A stretch of DNA of 64,000 nt from the NCBI RefSeq assembly GCF_017916325.1, contig NC_090143.1, positions 408,501-472,500 of the forward strand, read 5' to 3'. The position numbers were made by a program, and so were the translations under genes. The notes below the pieces were generated by a model that saw only the letters and a program-made list of their open reading frames with translations, was not told the DNA's origin and did not search any database. Source of the stretch: Leishmania martiniquensis (Eukaryota > Euglenozoa > Kinetoplastea > Trypanosomatida > Trypanosomatidae). Of this stretch, positions 8,421 to 18,967 are shown piece after piece (position 1 is the first letter of the stretch; every line of letters starts with the position of its first letter).

Positions 8421-9527
8421 ATGGAGCAAGGACGGAGGTGGGCGGAAGCATGCCCCGATCGAATTAGGAAACAAATCAACGCCGTGACAAAGTCTCACAT
8501 GCCCATAGAGCAACTAAACGACCCGACAAGGTTCGCTGTTCGTGATGCTCAGGGAAAGAGCTATCACTGCACCATTGGAAACCCGCACCTGTGCTCGTGC
8601 ATCGCGATGCAGCCTTGCGGTCATATTCTTTCAGTGCTGCTTCTATTTTTCGAGGTAAGCAGTGAGAATCCGATTGTATGGCAAAGCTACATCAATGAGG
8701 TGGAGCTAATCGACCTTATCGAGAAGAAAACGGGGAAAGAGAAGTGTACCCTTTGCCGAGAGCGCACTGGTAGCATGTCCTCCTGTGAAAAATGCAGCGC
8801 TCGTTTTCATCAGCTGTGCTTGAAGCTGGCGTCGAAAAGTGGGAAGGGCAGCTGCAGCACCTGTCCGAAGTGCAGTGAAGAGCTGCCGAGGTGTGAAGGG
8901 AATGACAAAGTTTGTTGCAGCAACTGCAATGCGAATTGCAAAAGCGAGAACTACACATGTCTCTTGTGCCCTGACTACAATCTCTGCAGGTGCTGCTATG
9001 AATCGGCCAAGGCTCATCCTTCACACCCTTTTGGGTGCAGCAAGGTGGGCGGCCGTTTCCTGTCAACTGCTGGTGTGACACCTCACAATGTAGGGGATCT
9101 GCAATACCGCGAGATCGACCCGGAAGACTATGAAGCCCTTCTCGCGCTAGACAAAGGCGGGGGTCAACCTCTAGGAAAAGAGGATCTCAGGAACCTACCA
9201 ACTGAGTATTTTGGTGCCCGCAGAAGGAAAAACAATAGTTGCCCTGTGTGCCTTTGTGCATTTCTGGCGTCCAGCAGGTGCATTGCACTTACTTGTGGGC
9301 ACATAATGCACCAAAGATGTGGCTTTAAATGGCTCTCTGAATTTAGTGACACTTGCCCGGTCGACAAGCAGAAAGCAGGCAGGTGGAGCACCATACAGGA
9401 CGCAAGGCCTGTTGGTGAAGTCAGAGCTTCCTCGCAGGCCTCTAGACACGGTGAAATGACTTTGCAAATGCCTTCAACGGTACCGTCCTTCCGGCTTCCC
9501 GATATTAAAACGCGGGAGCGAAAATAG
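8421..9527 (+). CDS. ZSWIM2/MEX-like E3 ubiquitin ligase (SWIM-RING-ZZ-RING)
   Basis: 368 residues from the first in-frame ATG. Domain order: SWIM zinc finger (C58-x-C60 ... C66-x-H68, within NPHLCSCIAMQPCGHIL), a RING/PHD-like cluster at about 109-151, a ZZ finger at about 166-202 (CCSNC...CLLCPDYNLCRCC...HPSHPF), and a second RING at about 274-314 (CPVCLC ... TCGHIMHQRC ... CPVD). This four-module order is that of ZSWIM2/MEX, a testis-expressed E3 ligase in mammals. The IGNPHLCSC and CGH blocks align well with its SWIM region. The frame stays open 91 codons upstream to a TTG at 8148 without another ATG, so the N-terminus could be longer if an upstream start or an unannotated exon exists. 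Expected activity: RING-dependent ubiquitin transfer. GC3 is clearly lower than in downstream genes. Confidence 0.75.
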   Translation: MEQGRRWAEACPDRIRKQINAVTKSHMPIEQLNDPTRFAVRDAQGKSYHCTIGNPHLCSCIAMQPCGHILSVLLLFFEVSSENPIVWQSYINEVELIDLIEKKTGKEKCTLCRERTGSMSSCEKCSARFHQLCLKLASKSGKGSCSTCPKCSEELPRCEGNDKVCCSNCNANCKSENYTCLLCPDYNLCRCCYESAKAHPSHPFGCSKVGGRFLSTAGVTPHNVGDLQYREIDPEDYEALLALDKGGGQPLGKEDLRNLPTEYFGARRRKNNSCPVCLCAFLASSRCIALTCGHIMHQRCGFKWLSEFSDTCPVDKQKAGRWSTIQDARPVGEVRASSQASRHGEMTLQMPSTVPSFRLPDIKTRERK

Positions 9528-10164
9528 CAGCATCGTGAAGGGCATATAAAACATGCTGCTTGTCGCTCCGTCTTGGCACAGCTGTCGGTCTGCCTGCCTT
9601 CTCTCAAGCTTCAGGAAGCTTTTTTCTCTCAACGATTTCTCTGACAACGGAGTCACGCCTTTACCAAGGGGGCGTAAACACTAGAGATCTTGGCGAGAGA
9701 ATTGCGAGCGTTCTTTGACCTTTCCTCACTTTTGTTCCGCGAGGTCAATAATTTTCATTTGATTAGTTGCGACCACTAAATATAGAGGAGCAATGAAAAA
9801 TTCTCTTGCTTGTCAAGTTCGAAATCGGGAGTAATTCCAGAGTCCATCACCCAGCTTGACTTTTGTGCCTTTCAGAAATGACAATATATCTCGTAAAGCC
9901 GCTTGAGATCACTATGATTTTTGAGCGCTTGTCATGTAAACCCCTCCTGCATCATTCTCACGTTTTTCTTTTTCGATTCTTAAGCGCTGCTATGGAATTC
10001 CACTACTTTCACTCTCCTTGGACAATGATGATGGCAGCGGAACCCTCCCCTACATTTGCCGATGTTTTTTTCTATTCACTGTAGTGTTGGCTATTTCCTG
10101 CTGTTTTTTTTTGCCTGGAAGAGTTTTGGAACGCTTGATTACTGTGGAGACCCTGACGCGCTCT
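9528..10164. other. AT-richer spacer after the ZSWIM2-like gene
   Basis: Mixed-composition DNA with T-runs and no convincing open frame. Probably the 3' UTR of the upstream gene, leading into a SIDER. Confidence 0.5.
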
Positions 10165-10500
10165 CAGGACCCAGTACTCACTCTGAAAGAGGAGGCCAAG
10201 GAGCCCCCTCATATCACTGCCCATGCCGAACCACCTTTGCTAGTGACATCGGTCCCAGCCCCTGCGACGCTGGGGAGGTTTGTGCGATGCGGTGCAGCTG
10301 ATGTCCGCCTCCAGGCCCTCGACGGCGCTGCGCCGGAGCGACCTGCGAGGCTGGTGCGTGTATGCCTTGGGGCGAGCGGCGGTGCTGGGTTGTGTCTGTG
10401 CCGGCGCATGCCTGCATCGCGTGCCTGCGCGGCTGCCTTGCAGGGACGCGGCGATGGGCCCTGTGTGTGTGTCTGTGTGAGGGTCGGTACGGAGTGGAGG
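10165..10500 (+). repeat. SIDER-type degenerate retroposon, copy 1
   Basis: About 335 bases are alignable to the copies at 48.1 and 52.7 kb, including GAACCACC.TTGCTAGTGAC, TGCGATGCGGTGC.GCTGATGTC and ATGCCTTGGGGCGAGCGGCG. It is more diverged than those two. SIDERs are truncated relatives of ingi/DIRE retroposons found mostly in Leishmania 3' UTRs; SIDER2 copies have been tied to mRNA turnover. This one could belong to the 3' UTR of the ZSWIM2-like gene. Confidence 0.75.
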
Positions 10501-10882
10501 CTTGCCCATGCTCTATGGCAGCTGGGCACTTTGAAAAGGAAAAGTAACTCTACAACGGGGAGGCAGTGACGATACACTGTTGAGAAGGAGGAAAAAGTGA
10601 TGGAGGCACTACACCGGAGCTAAAGCGTGGCGGATGGTATTTCGAGAATCGGGAGGTGCCTCTTCGGCGTCCTTGGACGACTGCTAGATGAGTATGCGAT
10701 GCGCGTTCTTGGTCTGTGACTGCCTTACAGACATGCTTGATTCTCATTTCAGACGTTTTCCCTCACTCTTTTGCTCTCTCTGCTTTACGGGTTTCGCCTT
10801 GGTGGCGAAACACTATGAAACACTACCTAATGTATGAACGTACGCTAGCACACAGTAGACCGTAAACTGTAAAGTTTTGACC
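10501..10882. other. Spacer before the first high-GC3 gene
   Basis: A 382-base spacer with short T-rich stretches (10756-10800) that could serve as a trans-splice polypyrimidine tract. No gene is seen. Confidence 0.4.
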
Positions 10883-11977
10883 ATGCGCCGCCTCAGCGCC
10901 CCTTCCCTAACCCCTCTGTGCGTTCGCTCCATCTGCGGAGCGGCACCGGTGATGTACTTCCCTCCCGCGCCTTTTGCGTCTGCTTCCAAGGAGGAGCAGA
11001 TCAAAAGAAACACAAAGATTGCGATCGAGATGATCAGGCGTTCTAAGGGTGAGGCACCTGCTTCCTACACTCGCAAGCACACCGCCACCATAGAACAGCT
11101 CGAGAAGGAGATCGAGGCGCTTCTGGGCGGTGCACAGAAGATGCGCAAGGCTACCACAGATGATCAGCCTATGGACAAACTGACGTTGATGGAGCGCTGC
11201 CTCCGCCACGCTCTGTGGTCGTACTACAAGGACGAGGGCAGGTACAATTTTGATGAGATTGCGAGGTGGGTTGTTTACACCCCCGAAGACGAAGTGAAGC
11301 TTGCGCAGCTGAAGCGGCAGGTGGAGGCCAAGTCGAAGCTGGCGGCTTACCGAGCCAAGCGTGCCGAGAAGGGTCTGCCCGACGCTCCGGCTCCACAGAT
11401 CAACTGGGAGGAGGAGTACCGCAGCGTGGCAGACCGCGAACTGGTGAACGAGAAGCGGATTCGTTATGACACGCTCGCCGCCAACACTATGGAGCGCGAC
11501 GAGGCTCAAATCGAGGCCGTGCTGCAGCAGTACCGCAAGCCAGTGCAGGAGAAGCGCCTTGATGATCTTGTTGATCTTCTCGAGCGCTTCAAGCCGGTGC
11601 TGGCTCGAGAGGCCATTATGCAGCGTCTCACCATCAAACACTTGGAGGGTCAGCTGGGTGTGTGGCGATACATGGACTGGTGCCCGGAGGTTCGTGACCG
11701 CGCCGAGCTCGAAGTGGACATCACCGGCTTCCAGTGGTGGTCTCCGCTGGAGGAGCGCCGCCTGTTGCCGGTGCGCCTGCGCTCTGTGAACGAGGTGCGC
11801 GAAATTATGGCTCAGACCCAGTCCTCCAAGGCTGCTGAGGCGTCGGCTCACAGCCCACAGACATCTCAGTCTGCTGGCGACGGTGACCGTGAGCGACTTT
11901 TGAAGGAGGTGCTTGCTTTGCAGGCCCGGATCCACCAGCGTGAAGCACCGGCAGAGGAGAAGAAGGCTGCTCACTAA
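10883..11977 (+). CDS. Conserved kinetoplastid protein, probably mitochondrial
   Basis: 364 residues from the ATG at 10883. The N-terminus (MRRLSAPSLTPLCVRSICG) is Arg/Ser-rich with no acidic residues, as expected of a mitochondrial presequence. The remainder is strongly helical and charged with several Trp-containing segments (a WSYYKDE block, and a WRYMDWCPE / GFQWWSPLEERR block in the C-terminal third) and ends in a short Gln/Glu/Lys-rich tail. No catalytic motif is recognised. The style resembles kinetoplastid-specific subunits of mitochondrial assemblies (ATP synthase or mitoribosome), but which one cannot be said. It is the first gene with the typical high-GC3 codon use of the polycistron and lies directly upstream of STI1. 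Confidence 0.6.
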   Translation: MRRLSAPSLTPLCVRSICGAAPVMYFPPAPFASASKEEQIKRNTKIAIEMIRRSKGEAPASYTRKHTATIEQLEKEIEALLGGAQKMRKATTDDQPMDKLTLMERCLRHALWSYYKDEGRYNFDEIARWVVYTPEDEVKLAQLKRQVEAKSKLAAYRAKRAEKGLPDAPAPQINWEEEYRSVADRELVNEKRIRYDTLAANTMERDEAQIEAVLQQYRKPVQEKRLDDLVDLLERFKPVLAREAIMQRLTIKHLEGQLGVWRYMDWCPEVRDRAELEVDITGFQWWSPLEERRLLPVRLRSVNEVREIMAQTQSSKAAEASAHSPQTSQSAGDGDRERLLKEVLALQARIHQREAPAEEKKAAH

Positions 11978-13014
11978 GAGGGATGTCATCTTGTTTCCAG
12001 CCTACACAGTACGCGGAGCGCGTGGGGGAGGGAGGAGGAATCGGCACGTGACTTCTCACGTTTTCGGTCGCTCCTCATCTCCGTTGTTGCCGAGCCACCA
12101 TTTTTTCACGTTTACTAGTGGCAGCGCCGTGCGCCCCCGTACTTTTCTTGCTTTTGGTCCTCGACACGCTCCTTGCGCAGCTTTAGGAAGTGCCGCGGGC
12201 CTCATGCATTCGCACAGGCTGAGGCAGGCGGAGCGATACCGCGCGCGCCACCGACACCCACACCCACACACCCACTCACGTACACACATCTGCGCGCATC
12301 TAAGGCACCGTGCGGAGAAGGAGGAAGACTTTTCTCACCTTTCTTCTTCGATTTGCTCCTTTTCTATTTGTTTTAGCACCAGAAAGGTTCGTTTTTCTAT
12401 GAAGTTCATTAACATGTTTAGCATCGACCGAAAAAGAAGGGAAAAAACGAAGAAGAAAGCGACCCTGGGCACACTCGGGCACGTGCACGAGGACCGCACC
12501 GTGCTTTAGTGGCGGGTGGAAACCGGTACTATCTGTGCGACGGGCTCCGCGAGGGGGCGACGATGGACCGTGTCGGGAGAAAAGAAGCGTGCACCACGCG
12601 AAATCGCCGACTTCGCACGCACAGCCAGCGTCTTCGGATAGGCAGCACCGGCTGGGCACAAGGGCTCGCCTTTCTCCGTGAGCCTCTAACCCGATCAGGC
12701 CTTTCTTCATGTGAGAAAGAGCACAGATTCGGTGGTATCTTCCTCACATATCGTCTATGACACTGTGCGCTCGTTTTGCCTTCCCTTATCCTCTCTTCCG
12801 CGGCGTCGTGTATGCTACGGGACACCCTCTCTACGCCACTTTGCGCGCCTGGGCAGAACCACGCTGAACACCCACGAGCGACCACATACACCCCTCACCC
12901 AAAGCACACAGACACAAGCATACACACACATACACAGCAGCAGCAGCGTCTAACCTGCATCGTTAAAGCTTTACAGAGGAGACTTCGCAGTGCGTAGTTG
13001 CACATACCTGCGTA
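11978..13014. other. Intergenic spacer with CA-rich tract
   Basis: Contains pyrimidine-rich segments (12058-12130, 12335-12375) and ACAC-rich stretches (12250-12295, 12870-12945) just upstream of STI1. Open frames here are short and of low complexity. Confidence 0.5.
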
Positions 13015-14655
13015 ATGGATGCCAATGAGTTGAAGAGCAAGGGGAACGAAGAGTTCTCCGCCGGCCGCTATGCGGAGGCGATCAACTACTTCTCGAAGGC
13101 GATTCAGCTGGATGTGCAGAACAGTGTACTCTACAGCAACCGCTCCGCCTGCTATGCAGCCATGCAGAAGTACAAGGACGCGCTGGACGACGCCGACAAG
13201 TGCATCTCGATCAAACCAGACTGGGGCAAGGGCTACGTCCGCCGAGGCGCAGCGCTCCATGGCATGCGCCGCTACGACGACGCCATCGCTGCGTACGAAA
13301 AAGGGCTTAAGGTGGATCCTTCCAACAGTGGCTGCACGCAGGGCGTGAAGGACGTGCGAGCTGCCAAGGCCCGCGAAGCACGCGACCCCATTGCTCGCGC
13401 CTTCACCCCTGAGGCTTTCCGCAAGATTCAGGAGAACCCGAAGCTGTCCCTGCTCATGCTGCAGCCTGACTACGTGAAGATGGTGGACGCCGTCGTCCGA
13501 GACCCTTCGCAGGGGCGGTTGTACATGGAAGACCAACGCTTTGCCCTGACGCTCATGTACTTGAGCGGGATGAAGATTCCCAACGACGATGAGGACGACG
13601 AGGAAGAGCGTCCTTCTTCGAAGGCAGCAGCGGCAGCAAAGTCGAAGGAGGAGAAGACTCTCACCGAGAGTGAGAAGGAGGCCATGGCCCTCAAGGAGGA
13701 GGGCAACAAGCTGTACCTCTCGAAGAAGTTTGAGGAGGCGCTGGCCAAGTACGAGGAGGCGCAGGCGAAGGACCCCAAGAACACACTGTACATTTTGAAC
13801 GCCTCGGCTGTGCATTTCGAACAGGGAGACTACGACAAGTGCATCGCTGAGTGCGAGCGCGGCATCGAGCACGGCCGCGAGAGCCATTGCGACTACACAG
13901 TTGTTGCGAAGCTCATGACCCGGCACGCTTTCTGCCTCCAGAAGCAGAAAAAGTACGAGGCCGCCATTGACCTTTACAAGCGCGCCCTTGTCGAGTGGCG
14001 TAACCCAGACACCCTCAAGAAGCTGACCGAATGCGAGAAAGAGCACCTCAAGGCGGTGGAGGAGGCCTATATCGATCCTGAGATTGCGAAGCAGAAGAAG
14101 GACGAAGGTAACCAGTACTTCAAGGAGGACAAGTTCCCTGAGGCCGTGGCCGCGTACACGGAGGCCATCAAGCGCAACCCAACCGAGCACACCTCCTACA
14201 GCAACCGCGCCGCCGCGTACATCAAGCTCGGCGCCTTCAACGACGCCCTCAAAGACGCGGAGAAGTGCATCGAGCTGAAGCCCGATTTTGTCAAGGGCTA
14301 CGCACGCAAGGGTCATGCCTACTTTTGGACTAAGCAATACAACCGCGCACTGCAGGCGTACGATGAGGGCCTCAAAGTGGACCCGAACAACGCGGATTGC
14401 AAGGATGGCCGCTACCGAACAATGGTGAAGATTCAGGAGATGGCTTCTGGCCAGTCCGCCGATGGCGACGAGGCGGCGCGCCGCGCCATGAACGACCCTG
14501 AAATTGCGGCAATCATGCAAGACACTTACATGCAGCTAGTGCTGAAAGAGATGCAGAACGATCCCACGCGCATTCAGGAGTACATGAAGGACCCTGGCAT
14601 TGCAGCGAAGATTAACAAGCTTATTTCCGCTGGCATCGTTCGTTTTGGCCGCTAG
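13015..14655 (+). CDS. STI1: Stress-induced protein STI1 (HOP co-chaperone)
   Basis: 546 residues, the usual length of STI1/HOP. Three TPR blocks are visible: TPR1 at about 1-110 (starting MDANELKSKGNEEFSAGRY), TPR2A at about 220-335 and TPR2B at about 355-470, with the repeated N-x-x-Y-S-NR / A-x-x-Y / K-P carboxylate-clamp pattern. A DP-type helical domain ends the protein (about 485-546) and a shorter one follows TPR1 (FRKIQENPKLSLLM). STI1 bridges HSP70 and HSP90 by binding their EEVD tails and is required for Leishmania stage differentiation. Cytosolic. The start is the first ATG after the spacer and matches the family N-terminus. Confidence 0.97.
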   Translation: MDANELKSKGNEEFSAGRYAEAINYFSKAIQLDVQNSVLYSNRSACYAAMQKYKDALDDADKCISIKPDWGKGYVRRGAALHGMRRYDDAIAAYEKGLKVDPSNSGCTQGVKDVRAAKAREARDPIARAFTPEAFRKIQENPKLSLLMLQPDYVKMVDAVVRDPSQGRLYMEDQRFALTLMYLSGMKIPNDDEDDEEERPSSKAAAAAKSKEEKTLTESEKEAMALKEEGNKLYLSKKFEEALAKYEEAQAKDPKNTLYILNASAVHFEQGDYDKCIAECERGIEHGRESHCDYTVVAKLMTRHAFCLQKQKKYEAAIDLYKRALVEWRNPDTLKKLTECEKEHLKAVEEAYIDPEIAKQKKDEGNQYFKEDKFPEAVAAYTEAIKRNPTEHTSYSNRAAAYIKLGAFNDALKDAEKCIELKPDFVKGYARKGHAYFWTKQYNRALQAYDEGLKVDPNNADCKDGRYRTMVKIQEMASGQSADGDEAARRAMNDPEIAAIMQDTYMQLVLKEMQNDPTRIQEYMKDPGIAAKINKLISAGIVRFGR

Positions 14656-16381
14656 AGCTTTACTGTGCCTTTTCTTCGCCGTGCCTCGACGTCGATGGCC
14701 ATTTCGAAGAAACAAAGCAACAATGCTCACGTACAGGAGAAGAAATTTTGCGCTGGTGAGACAAAGTGCCGAGGTTGTTGTGTGTATGCGCGTCGTGCAC
14801 GAAGGTGAGGAAGAGGAGGTCAGGGGGTGTCTTTGGTGAGCCTTGCGGGCTGCGCACAGATACACAGACACCTACTCTGATCTTCTTCGATTTTTGCTTT
14901 CTCCTTTTCCTTCTGCGCACCCGCACCTCCTCTCCTCGCGCTCGCCTTTGCGCAGTGGTGTGACTATTCCGTTTCGTTTTCCTTCGCTGTTCTTCACCGG
15001 TGTTACTATACTAAAGGTGTTCTGTTCTCGGCTAGGGCGAAGGCAGAAGAGGGCGTCAAGTCTGAGGATGGCGAGCAAAGGGGACGCAGTGACCATCGCC
15101 ACAAGGACGCAGACCTCCCACGCCGGCTTTTCCACGCCCCCCTCTATCTCGCACCTCTCTTGCTCTCTTGTCAACAGAGACCCGAAAGCGGCATGACAGA
15201 ACGAGAGAGGTAAGAGGGCAGAGGGAGGCGGGGAGGGGGAGGGCGACGCGCTCCGTCTTTCAGGTGCTGGTCCCAAGCGCCACCGTTTTTTTTCTCCTAT
15301 TATTCAATTGGCACTGTCTTGTTTCTTTTCCTGTCATACGCGTCTCGCAGACGACTCCGCACGGAGCCTCTATGAGCCACGCCGCGGAGGACGTACACGC
15401 TCGTTACTGATGCAGATGGGGCGCATCCGTGTAGGAGCTTGTATGGGGCCTCTAACAGTGTCTGTGCGTGTTTGTGTATTTGGAGCATCTGTGTGCGATT
15501 CCTACTCAGCTCCGATGGAGATAAACGAAGGCGAAGAACATGGCGTCCGCTTCTCGACTCATCACACCCCTCAATAGCTTCTCTGAAAAGACCCTCCTCC
15601 CCCCCTTCTCCCCCCCAAACCCCTTGGAGGAAGAGACGGGGGATGGGGGTGGGAGGGGGGGCATCGCGCATTTGAGCAGTTAACGGAAGACGATTGAAAC
15701 GAAGGGTTACCCAGAGGTATTTGATGTTCTTTCTGTCCAGGCGTCAAGTTGACTGCGGCGAGCCGGGCCGGGTAGCAATACGGGGGAGGGGGGCAGCATA
15801 CCGCGTCACACGAAAACACACGGCTTGGCCACGCAGCTTCCGGTTTTACAGAGTGATCGTCCTACCCCCCTCCCCCCAATGCCGCGACGCGCCGTGACAC
15901 CAACAACTATCAAATAAAATGACCTCACCAACGCACGATCAACATAGAAGAGGCGACACCAACTGACCATCGGTAGGGGCCGCTGCTGGTGTCTGAGCTG
16001 ACAGAGCCCTTTTTCGTCTTCGCCTCAGTACACTACCGTATTAACTCCCAGGTGTCTCCTGAGGCAAACCGAGATACACTCCCCCATGTCCAGACAACAA
16101 CTTTGGCGCCTCTCTCCGCCCCCCCGCTCGCGCATGTGCGCCTTTCCTCTTACACGCATGCACACGCAATGTTTTTCTTTGCCTCCTTTGCCAATTTTGT
16201 CTTTCTGCTCACCCTGACGTTAAAAAAAAAAACGGCTGCGCCTCCCTCGCCTCATGCTCCTCATAATGCAATGGGATCACCTTGTTGCTCTCTTCCAATA
16301 CCTTCGCACGCAACACGTGCAGAACTACACCTTGCCTCCAACAGCGGAGCACTGCTACAGTGTGTGTCCGTACCCATCATC
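14656..16381. other. Intergenic spacer, STI1 to the DM10 gene
   Basis: 1.7 kb with pyrimidine tracts (14885-14925, 15590-15625, 16060-16145) and an A-run near 16221-16232. An in-frame extension upstream of the next gene (from 15989) is low-complexity and looks like 5' UTR. No RNA gene is recognised. Confidence 0.5.
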
Positions 16382-18967
16382 ATGTCCTCCGATCCGCAGC
16401 TCCGCCTCCCAATGGCGAACCAGGGCAACGTACCTAAAGAGTACGTGCGCGCCGTGGATCCGCAGTTGCTTCCCCCTCGCGTGGGGCACAACTGGAACGA
16501 CCAGGCGTTTCGCGCCAAGCAAGGGAAGCCACAGCAGCTGGAGGCGGAGTTCCGCGGTACGCGCGTGTTCCCTGCCACGCAAAACAGCACGCCCCCAGCG
16601 CCGGCCCCCGACATGTGCCGCACGGCGCAGCAACTGGTGGATGCCTTATTGTCTTCTTCCCTCAACCGCAACGCCGCCACGCGCAGAGCTTGCGCTGCTG
16701 AAGAGTTGCGCCACGTCACGCTGGAGGACAAGGTGCTGCGCTTCTACGCTTTCTTCAACGAGCCGGCTCCTGAGGCGGGCGCGGCCTCGTTCTGGCACCG
16801 CAAGGTGGTAATCAGCTTCTTCCCCGTCGACGATACCATTCTCATCGAGGAGCCGCGCATCATGAACAGCGGCCTCGACGGCGGCGTGTTTCTCAAGCGG
16901 CAGAAAGTGGTCGCCGATCCGCGGCAGAGGGAGCAGTTCCCTTGTGAGGAGTACGTGACCCTTAACTTCTTCAACGTGGGGAACTCGGTGCGACTCAACG
17001 CCACGGAGTTCTTTTTGTACGACTGTGACAACTTCACACGCGACTTCCTCACGGCCCTCGGCGTTGAGGTGGGGGCATCGGTGGAGTCTCCGGACGACCT
17101 GTTCATGTCCGAGTACGGCCGATACCAGGAGCGGCTCAAGACTGGCAAGTTCGGCTTGCTCTCGCAGGACTATAGCTCCAACGAGTTGGAGCACTCCATC
17201 CGCTTCATCCGCGACGGTGGAAAGATGCTCCGCTTCTATGCTGTGCTCGATGAGCGCAACACCGTCCCTGGCGGGACGGTGCGAAAGCTAGAAGTCATGT
17301 TGTTTGTCGAGGACAACTCCATGGCTATTGTGCAGCGGCAGAGCTCCCCAGAGAGCTGCCGGGGGTTGTATCTGTCGCGATGCTGGCTGCCTAAGTGTGG
17401 TTCGGTGGCCAAGGTGAACGAGCTGACGTTTGCGCATCGCGTGAACGGACAGCGCGAGCCGGACATGGGCATCCCAGACGCCTACTACCGCGACGTGGAT
17501 CTCGACGTGGGCGTGACGCTGAACGTCTTTGGCCGCCCAGTTCTGTTGTACGACTGCGACGACTATACACGCGAATTTTTCATGGAGCGCTACGGCGTTT
17601 CTCTGGAGCCACCTATCGACGTATCGAGTTACTTTCAGGAAGACGCGCGCCACACGGTGCTTGGGACCGGGGCACCAACGAAGAGCCTCCCATGGAACAG
17701 CTTGAGAAGTGCGACGGGGCAGTCGGCTAGTGCTGCTGTCACCCGAGATGCCGACGCTTCTGTCGCCACTTCCTCGGCTGACCCCACCGCAGCGACTCGA
17801 GACACGCCAAGCGACACGCTCCGTTTCCGCGCGGTGCTTGCCCATCCCGCCAACCATGGCGACGAGCAGCGCCGCTTCACCGTTACCTATTACAGCGGCT
17901 CGGAGGAGTTCACGGTGTATGAGAGTGCGTTCCCGAAGGCCGGAATCCACGGCGGCTGCCTGTGGAAGCGGAATAAGGTGATGAAGGCTCCGCCGAAGCC
18001 TGGCCCGCGCAACGCACCGAAACCCCCCGTCGTGCCGGGCGAGGTGCCGCACTACACCCTGTCGGATCTGGGGGAGGGCAAGGAGGTCGTCATCAACGGC
18101 CTACCACTGCGGCTGCATAGGATGGACGCACACACCGCCCTCTTCTACGCCCGCCGAGCCGGCACTCTGACGGACGACACTAGTGGGGGGTCAACGATGG
18201 TGACCGATGCAACGGGGGCGATGGTGACGGTGGACCACCTGACTTCGGAGCTTCGCAGCTACCTTCGGTCCCGCTACGAAACTGGAGTGGCCTCATTCCT
18301 GGCCCTCGATCGCGACCGTGATGGTCTTGTCAGTGTCCCCGAGTTCACCATGGCGATGAAGGCGTTTCAGATCACAGACGACAGGAGCGCCGCGGCCGCC
18401 ATCTTCGAGCGCATCGCCCCTGCGCGCGACACAGGATACTTCACTTCTGTAGACCTGATTAAGTGGCTGGACTCCGTCAACGAGGAGCACAGGACGAGTT
18501 CTGTACGGGTTGCCAGCATGCCCAGCGGCGGCAGGGAGGCTGAGCTGAGGGAGATCGAGCGGCGTGCGTTGCGCTCAAAGGTGCTGCGGGAGCTGAAGTC
18601 CCGCCTGGACGCGCGGTGCTGGAAAGGCGCGGACATGTTTCGCCTGGCGTCCACCATGCCGCGTGCATACCGTGGACGCCGGAGTGACTTGTACTCTCTC
18701 ACAAACCCCGACCGCGATACGGTCATCACTCCAGTGCAGCTGCGCCGTTGCATCGAGGAGATCCTTACCGGCACCCCGACGGCTGCGGAGATGGCGTGCC
18801 TATTGGAATTTTTCTTCCCCAGTCTCCCGGCAGAGGCCTACACTCAGACACGGGACAACGGTACCACCTACGCCGTTGACCTGAACGAGTTCCAGAAGCG
18901 TTACTACATCATGGCGAAGGAGACGATGCTGCCGGACAACGATGCAGCTCCCGCATCAGGCTCGTAG
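16382..18967 (+). CDS. EFHC/RIB72-like axonemal protein with three DM10 domains and an EF hand
   Basis: 861 residues if started at the ATG at 16382 (MSSDPQLRLP); an upstream extension of 131 codons is Pro/Ser/His-rich and probably untranslated. Three DM10 units lie at about 113-226, 270-406 and 475-593, each with the L-R-F-x-A start and a GG-x-(F/L)-x-(K/S)-R motif. A clear EF-hand loop follows at about 640 (DRDRDGLVSVPEF), then a second, weaker calcium-binding region near 770. This is the layout of Chlamydomonas RIB72 and human EFHC1/EFHC2, which are microtubule inner proteins of ciliary doublets. Expected location: inside the A-tubule of the flagellar axoneme. The middle linkers are Ala/Thr/Ser-rich and likely disordered. 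Confidence 0.9.
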   Translation: MSSDPQLRLPMANQGNVPKEYVRAVDPQLLPPRVGHNWNDQAFRAKQGKPQQLEAEFRGTRVFPATQNSTPPAPAPDMCRTAQQLVDALLSSSLNRNAATRRACAAEELRHVTLEDKVLRFYAFFNEPAPEAGAASFWHRKVVISFFPVDDTILIEEPRIMNSGLDGGVFLKRQKVVADPRQREQFPCEEYVTLNFFNVGNSVRLNATEFFLYDCDNFTRDFLTALGVEVGASVESPDDLFMSEYGRYQERLKTGKFGLLSQDYSSNELEHSIRFIRDGGKMLRFYAVLDERNTVPGGTVRKLEVMLFVEDNSMAIVQRQSSPESCRGLYLSRCWLPKCGSVAKVNELTFAHRVNGQREPDMGIPDAYYRDVDLDVGVTLNVFGRPVLLYDCDDYTREFFMERYGVSLEPPIDVSSYFQEDARHTVLGTGAPTKSLPWNSLRSATGQSASAAVTRDADASVATSSADPTAATRDTPSDTLRFRAVLAHPANHGDEQRRFTVTYYSGSEEFTVYESAFPKAGIHGGCLWKRNKVMKAPPKPGPRNAPKPPVVPGEVPHYTLSDLGEGKEVVINGLPLRLHRMDAHTALFYARRAGTLTDDTSGGSTMVTDATGAMVTVDHLTSELRSYLRSRYETGVASFLALDRDRDGLVSVPEFTMAMKAFQITDDRSAAAAIFERIAPARDTGYFTSVDLIKWLDSVNEEHRTSSVRVASMPSGGREAELREIERRALRSKVLRELKSRLDARCWKGADMFRLASTMPRAYRGRRSDLYSLTNPDRDTVITPVQLRRCIEEILTGTPTAAEMACLLEFFFPSLPAEAYTQTRDNGTTYAVDLNEFQKRYYIMAKETMLPDNDAAPASGS

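Noticed and set aside
15989..16381. N-terminal extension of the DM10 protein
   Set aside because: Starts with GTG, is low-complexity and includes poly-A and CT-rich stretches typical of 5' UTR; the ATG at 16382 fits better.
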